A DNA stretch of 9,214 nucleotides. Origin: Xanthobacteraceae bacterium (GTDB lineage: Bacteria; Pseudomonadota; Alphaproteobacteria; Rhizobiales; Xanthobacteraceae). Both the position numbers and the translations under genes were made by a program. Below are positions 6,328 to 9,214 of this stretch, in pieces (positions within the stretch are counted from its first letter, which is position 1; each line of letters begins with the position of its first letter). Location of the stretch: positions 1-9,214 of the forward strand of contig JASHSY010000267.1 of NCBI GenBank assembly GCA_030040825.1, given 5' to 3'. The notes beneath the pieces were generated by a model, which had not been told where the DNA came from, made no database searches, and was given only the letters and a program-made list of their open reading frames with translations.

Positions 6328-8300
6328 GCCGCGCGCTCCATCTTGGCCGCGCGCGCCGGATAGGGCTTGAGATCGCGGATGGCCACGCGCGCAGCGATGG
6401 TTCCTTTATGGCCGTCCTCGAAAGTGACCTGGGTGGTGATCTGCGCATCCGTCGAACCGTTGTAGAAGGCCTCGACCAGAGGACTGTAACGGTCGATGAT
6501 GTGGCCGCGACGAAGTTTCTGCGTACGTGTGAGTTCGCCATCGTCCGGATCGAGCTCTTTGTGCAGGATGAGGAATCGGTGGATTTGCGCACCCGCCATG
6601 ACCTCTTCTTCAGCCAGCGACCGATTCATCTCGTCGATGTGCTGAGCGATCATGTCGTAGACGCGCGGATTGGCGGCAAGCTCCTGGTATGAACCGTAGA
6701 CGACGTTATTGCGCTCGGCCCAGCTGCCGACCGCGGTCAGGTCGATATTGATCATCGCGCAGGCAAAGTCGCGGCCCGAGCCGATCGCAACCGCCTCGCG
6801 GATGTTCGGGTAGAATTTGAGCTTGTTCTCGATGTATTTCGGCGCGAACACCGTGCCGTCCTTGAGGCGGCCGACGTCCTTGGCGCGATCGATGATTTTC
6901 AGTTGGCCGTTCTTGGGATCGAAAAATCCGGCGTCGCCGGTATGCACCCAGCCATCCGGCGTAAGCACCTCGGCGGTCTTTTCCGGGTCTTTATAATAGC
7001 CGGCAAAGACGCCCGGCGAGCGATAGAGGACTTCGCCGGAATCGGAAATTTTCAGTTCGACGTCGGGTGACGCTTGGCCGACTGTATCGCAATAGATTTT
7101 GCCGTCCGGTTGCGCCGTGACATAGACCGACGCCTCGGTCTGGCCGTACAGCTGTTTCAAGTTAAGACCGATACCGCGGTAGAACCGAAACAGCTCCGGC
7201 CCAATGGCTTCACCGGCGGTGTAGCCGATGCGCACGCGCGAAAGCCCGAATTGGTTTTTGAGCGGTCCATAGACGAAGAAATCGCCGAGTGCGTAGAGCA
7301 GGCGCACATGCAGCGGAACCCTTTCGCGGTCGAGAATTTTTTCTCCCCAGCGCCGCGCCACTCCGATAAAGAAATCGAATACCTTGCGCTTGAGCGGCGA
7401 AGCATCTGCCATTCGCACCATGGTGATCGTCAGCAGATTCTCATAAACGCGTGGCGGCGCAAAAGCGTAGGTCGTACCGATCTCACGCCGATCCTGCACC
7501 ACCGTGTCCTGAGCTTCGGGGCAATTCACGCAATAGCCGGCGGTGTAAGCCTGGACGTAAGAGAAGATGTAGTCGCCGATCCAGGCGAGCGGCAAATAGG
7601 CGATCACTTCTTCTTTTTCGTCGAGCCGATCAAAGGCGTTCGCATTGCGGGCGGAGACAATCGTATTCTCATAAGTCAGCATCACACCTTTGGAACGTCC
7701 GGTAGTCCCCGAAGTGTAAAGAATGACGCTGAGGTCCTTGCCGGCGCCCCGGCGCAGGCCCGCTTCCCAGCGCTGCCGACAGTCAGCATCGCCCGCCAGC
7801 TTCTTGCGGCCGATCGCCTGCACATCCTCAAACGAAGTCAGCCGCGCGTGGTTATAGTCCTTCAAGCCGCGCGGTTCGTCGTAAATGACCTGGCTGAGCT
7901 GCGGCAGTTGCTCGGCGATAGAGATCACCTTGTCAACTTGCTCCTGATCTTCGACGACGGCGAGCGTTACTTCGGCATGCGCCAGGACGTAGGCCATCTC
8001 GTCAGCCACAGCATCGGCATAAACCGGTACGGGAATGGCACCAAGCGCCTGGCCGGCGCATATCGCCCAATAAAGCCGCGGCCGGTTGCTACCGATGATC
8101 GTAAACTTGTCGCCGCGCTTGAGACCGAGTTCGGCGAGCCCAACCGAGAAAGCGCGGACCTCGTCGAGCACCTGCGCCCACGTCCATGTTTGCCAAATAC
8201 CGAGATCCTTATGGCGCATTGCCGGACGTGAGCCGAAGGCGCTCGCATTGTGAACCAAAAGCTTGGGAAGCGTGTCCAAGGACGGATCGAGTGACGGCAC
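6324..8300 (-). CDS. AMP-forming acyl-CoA synthetase (long-chain fatty acid CoA ligase-like), first gene of the operon
   Basis: This is a 658-residue adenylate-forming enzyme that would activate a carboxylic acid with ATP and join it to CoA. Visible motifs, numbered from the chosen start: the P-loop YTSGTTGRSKG (195-205), YGQTEAS (385-391), the hinge-side TGD in GWVHTGDAGFFD (about 450-461), IIDRAKD (469-475), and the C-terminal lysine region ELTRTQKLRR (589-598) whose Lys595 is the likely catalytic lysine. Length of about 650 and the RLKDGTVFAPKYIEN block fit bacterial long-chain FACS-like ligases rather than acetyl-CoA synthetase. Start: the frame opens at a GTG at 8339, but GGAGG (8308-8312) sits 7 nt before a GTG at 8300, and nothing like it precedes 8339. 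I therefore take 8300, which also removes 13 non-conserved-looking residues. Chain length and identity of the acid cannot be told; the link with a Liv importer suggests that the imported compound or its product is the substrate. Confidence 0.9.
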   Translation of the reverse strand: MPSLDPSLDTLPKLLVHNASAFGSRPAMRHKDLGIWQTWTWAQVLDEVRAFSVGLAELGLKRGDKFTIIGSNRPRLYWAICAGQALGAIPVPVYADAVADEMAYVLAHAEVTLAVVEDQEQVDKVISIAEQLPQLSQVIYDEPRGLKDYNHARLTSFEDVQAIGRKKLAGDADCRQRWEAGLRRGAGKDLSVILYTSGTTGRSKGVMLTYENTIVSARNANAFDRLDEKEEVIAYLPLAWIGDYIFSYVQAYTAGYCVNCPEAQDTVVQDRREIGTTYAFAPPRVYENLLTITMVRMADASPLKRKVFDFFIGVARRWGEKILDRERVPLHVRLLYALGDFFVYGPLKNQFGLSRVRIGYTAGEAIGPELFRFYRGIGLNLKQLYGQTEASVYVTAQPDGKIYCDTVGQASPDVELKISDSGEVLYRSPGVFAGYYKDPEKTAEVLTPDGWVHTGDAGFFDPKNGQLKIIDRAKDVGRLKDGTVFAPKYIENKLKFYPNIREAVAIGSGRDFACAMINIDLTAVGSWAERNNVVYGSYQELAANPRVYDMIAQHIDEMNRSLAEEEVMAGAQIHRFLILHKELDPDDGELTRTQKLRRGHIIDRYSPLVEAFYNGSTDAQITTQVTFEDGHKGTIAARVAIRDLKPYPARAAKMERAA

Positions 8301-8307
8301 GGGTTTT

Positions 8308-8327
8308 CCTCCGCCCGCTATTGCGGG
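8308..8327 (-). promoter_or_regulatory. Ribosome binding site of the ligase gene with adjacent hairpin
   Basis: The minus strand reads GGAGG followed by AAAACCC and GTG, an ideal distance of 7 nt. This decides the start at 8300 over the GTG at 8339. One base upstream of GGAGG lies a 5-bp hairpin CCCGC-AATA-GCGGG (8314-8327). It may keep the ribosome site free or modulate it; no ligand or regulator is indicated. Confidence 0.65.
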
Positions 8328-8369
8328 TTGGTCTTGCACCGAAAGCGGGGTGCCCGCGACGGGGCGGAA

Positions 8370-8383
8370 CGAGCGCGCGCTCG
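8370..8383. promoter_or_regulatory. Perfect 14-bp palindrome in divergent region
   Basis: CGAGCGCGCGCTCG is fully self-complementary and lies 70 nt upstream of the ligase start, in the presumed untranslated leader. About 40 bp away (8424-8439) a second hairpin CCGCGC-GCGA-GCGCGG has 6 perfect pairs and, on the plus strand, a GNRA-type tetraloop. In GC-rich DNA such alternating GC palindromes arise by chance fairly often, so an operator or RNA-structure role is only possible. Confidence 0.25.
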
Positions 8384-8505
8384 GTCAAAATGAGCCGCCG
8401 ACTTTTCGAAGCGTGCACGTAAACCGCGCGCGAGCGCGGAAACCGTAGATTCCCCAAAATCCATGGTCACCGGCGTATAGCTAATGGTGCTCTTTATGCG
8501 GGCGA

Positions 8506-8534
8506 ATTCTCGCATTGCTGGGCGAAAACGACAA
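8506..8534 (-). promoter_or_regulatory. Candidate sigma-70-like promoter for the ligase/liv operon
   Basis: On the minus strand TTGTCG (8529-8534) and GAGAAT (8506-8511) are separated by exactly 17 nt. Each box matches 4 of 6 consensus bases. Transcription would begin near 8499, leaving a leader of about 200 nt that includes the palindromes at 8424-8439 and 8370-8383. Evidence is motif only and alphaproteobacterial promoters often diverge from consensus. Confidence 0.3.
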
Positions 8535-8578
8535 TGCTATTTCACGCTTTAAGCTCAGGCATTTTGACGCAAATTCCC

Positions 8579-8610
8579 TTGACAGTCCAAGCCATTGAGG
8601 CCCAATGGCT
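8579..8610 (+). promoter_or_regulatory. Operator-like inverted repeat with upstream TTGACA
   Basis: A perfect 8-bp inverted repeat AGCCATTG-N5-CAATGGCT (8590-8610, 21 bp in total) ends 23 nt before the ATG of the acyl-CoA dehydrogenase gene. A consensus -35 box TTGACA (8579-8584) begins 11 nt before it, so the repeat would fall where the -10 and start region should be. No good -10 box is seen at 16-18 nt spacing. The size and symmetry fit a site for a dimeric repressor (TetR- or GntR-like families are typical for such genes), but no regulator gene is visible in the window. Confidence 0.45.
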
Positions 8611-8633
8611 GGTCGGGTGTGAGTAACCGCCCA

Positions 8634-9214
8634 ATGCTCGATCCATCCGCCATCACTTCGGCGCCCCCGCAGTTTGCCCTGGGCGAGGACCAGGCCGCGA
8701 TACGCGACATGGCGCGAGCCTTCGCCGCCGAGGTGTTCGCCCCCAAAGCCGTCGCCTGGGACGAGGCCAAGCATTTCCCGGTTGCCGAAATGCGCAAGGC
8801 AGCCGAGCTTGGCATGGGCGGCATCTATGTATCAGCCGACGTGGGCGGATCGGCGCTGTCGCGGCTTGACGCCACGCTGATCTTCGAGGCCCTGGCGACC
8901 GGTTGCCCAACCGTGTCGGCCTACATGTCGATCCACAACATGGCGGCCTGGATGATCGATGCCTATGGCTCCGACGCGCAGCGCCGCACGTGGCTGCCGA
9001 AATTATGCACCATGGAGCTTCTGGCGAGCTATTGCCTGACCGAACCTTCCGCCGGCTCGGATGCTGCCGCCCTGGTCACCCGCGCCGCACGCGACGGCGA
9101 CAGCTATGTCCTCAACGGGCAAAAACAGTTCATTTCGGGCGCAGGCGCCGGCGACCTCTATGTCGTGATGGCGCGAACCGGCGGTTCCGGACCATCCGGC
9201 ATTTCGACTTTCGT
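8634..9214 (+). CDS. Acyl-CoA dehydrogenase, isobutyryl-CoA dehydrogenase type, N-terminal part (cut by window edge)
   Basis: This flavoprotein would oxidise a short branched acyl-CoA to its 2-enoyl form and pass electrons to ETF; in valine degradation this is isobutyryl-CoA to methacrylyl-CoA. The first 193 residues are open to the right edge. The segment TVSAYMSIHNMAAWMIDAYG (93-112) and then LCTMELLASYCLTEPSAGSDAA (124-145, FAD/substrate region) and NGQKQFISGAGAGD (161-174) resemble mammalian ACAD8 closely as I recall that sequence. The Ser/Ile-His-Asn-Met pattern is the best sign of the isobutyryl-specific subfamily. Residues 14-90 are the helical N-terminal domain. The catalytic Glu lies beyond the window. 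No strong ribosome site precedes the ATG at 8634 (GTGAG about 10 nt upstream). An in-frame GTG at 8619 is an alternative start. It is transcribed divergently from the ligase/liv operon. Confidence 0.9.
   Translation, partial: MLDPSAITSAPPQFALGEDQAAIRDMARAFAAEVFAPKAVAWDEAKHFPVAEMRKAAELGMGGIYVSADVGGSALSRLDATLIFEALATGCPTVSAYMSIHNMAAWMIDAYGSDAQRRTWLPKLCTMELLASYCLTEPSAGSDAAALVTRAARDGDSYVLNGQKQFISGAGAGDLYVVMARTGGSGPSGISTF

Noticed and set aside
7074..8231. 385-codon plus-strand open frame opposite the ligase gene
   Set aside because: No motif is visible, and it lies wholly within a ligase whose motifs are all intact. It is a codon-bias shadow.
8512..8537. GCATTG ... CAATGC inverted repeat with 14-nt spacing
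   Set aside because: The arms are only 6 bp with a long spacer and overlap the candidate promoter spacer. It is too weak to call, although it resembles the half-site CATTG of the 8590-8610 palindrome.
8674..8880. 68-codon plus-strand open frame and overlapping minus-strand frames (8481-8910) near the right end
   Set aside because: They overlap the acyl-CoA dehydrogenase frame that starts at 8634, whose protein matches a known family throughout; the others are shadows.

Overview
The window looks like chromosomal DNA of a GC-rich alphaproteobacterium, probably of the Hyphomicrobiales (Bradyrhizobium/Rhodopseudomonas-like). This rests on codon use dominated by G/C third positions, on the family resemblance of the proteins and on the gene order; it is an inference, not a database result. 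No RNA gene, insertion sequence, CRISPR array or phage feature was seen.

Positions 1-8300 hold one minus-strand operon, which reads from right to left as follows: an acyl-CoA synthetase-type AMP-forming ligase (6324-8300), ABC ATPase livG (5527-6327), permease livH (4517-5473), permease livM (3437-4513), two tandem paralogous periplasmic binding proteins (1983-3308 and 504-1829), and ABC ATPase livF (from 366, cut by the left window edge). The first four genes are tightly packed: ligase and livG overlap as ATGA, and livH and livM are 3 nt apart. The three gaps around the binding-protein genes are 128-153 nt and rich in hairpins. This suggests that the binding proteins are expressed at a different level from the membrane and ATPase parts.

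Positions 8301-8633 are a divergent control region. It carries the ligase ribosome binding site, a candidate minus-strand promoter, several palindromes and an operator-like inverted repeat (8590-8610).

From 8634 to the right edge, on the plus strand, lies the first 193 codons of an acyl-CoA dehydrogenase that closely resembles isobutyryl-CoA dehydrogenase of valine degradation.

Taken together: a high-affinity HAAT/Liv-type ABC importer is co-transcribed with a CoA ligase and stands opposite a short branched acyl-CoA dehydrogenase. The likely logic is uptake of a carboxylic acid or branched-chain compound, CoA activation, then oxidation. The transported substrate cannot be read from the sequence. 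The families are well known. The less ordinary points are the tandem binding-protein duplication with a near-identical central block and a shared leader hairpin, the terminator-like hairpin before livF, and the operator-like palindrome in the divergent region.
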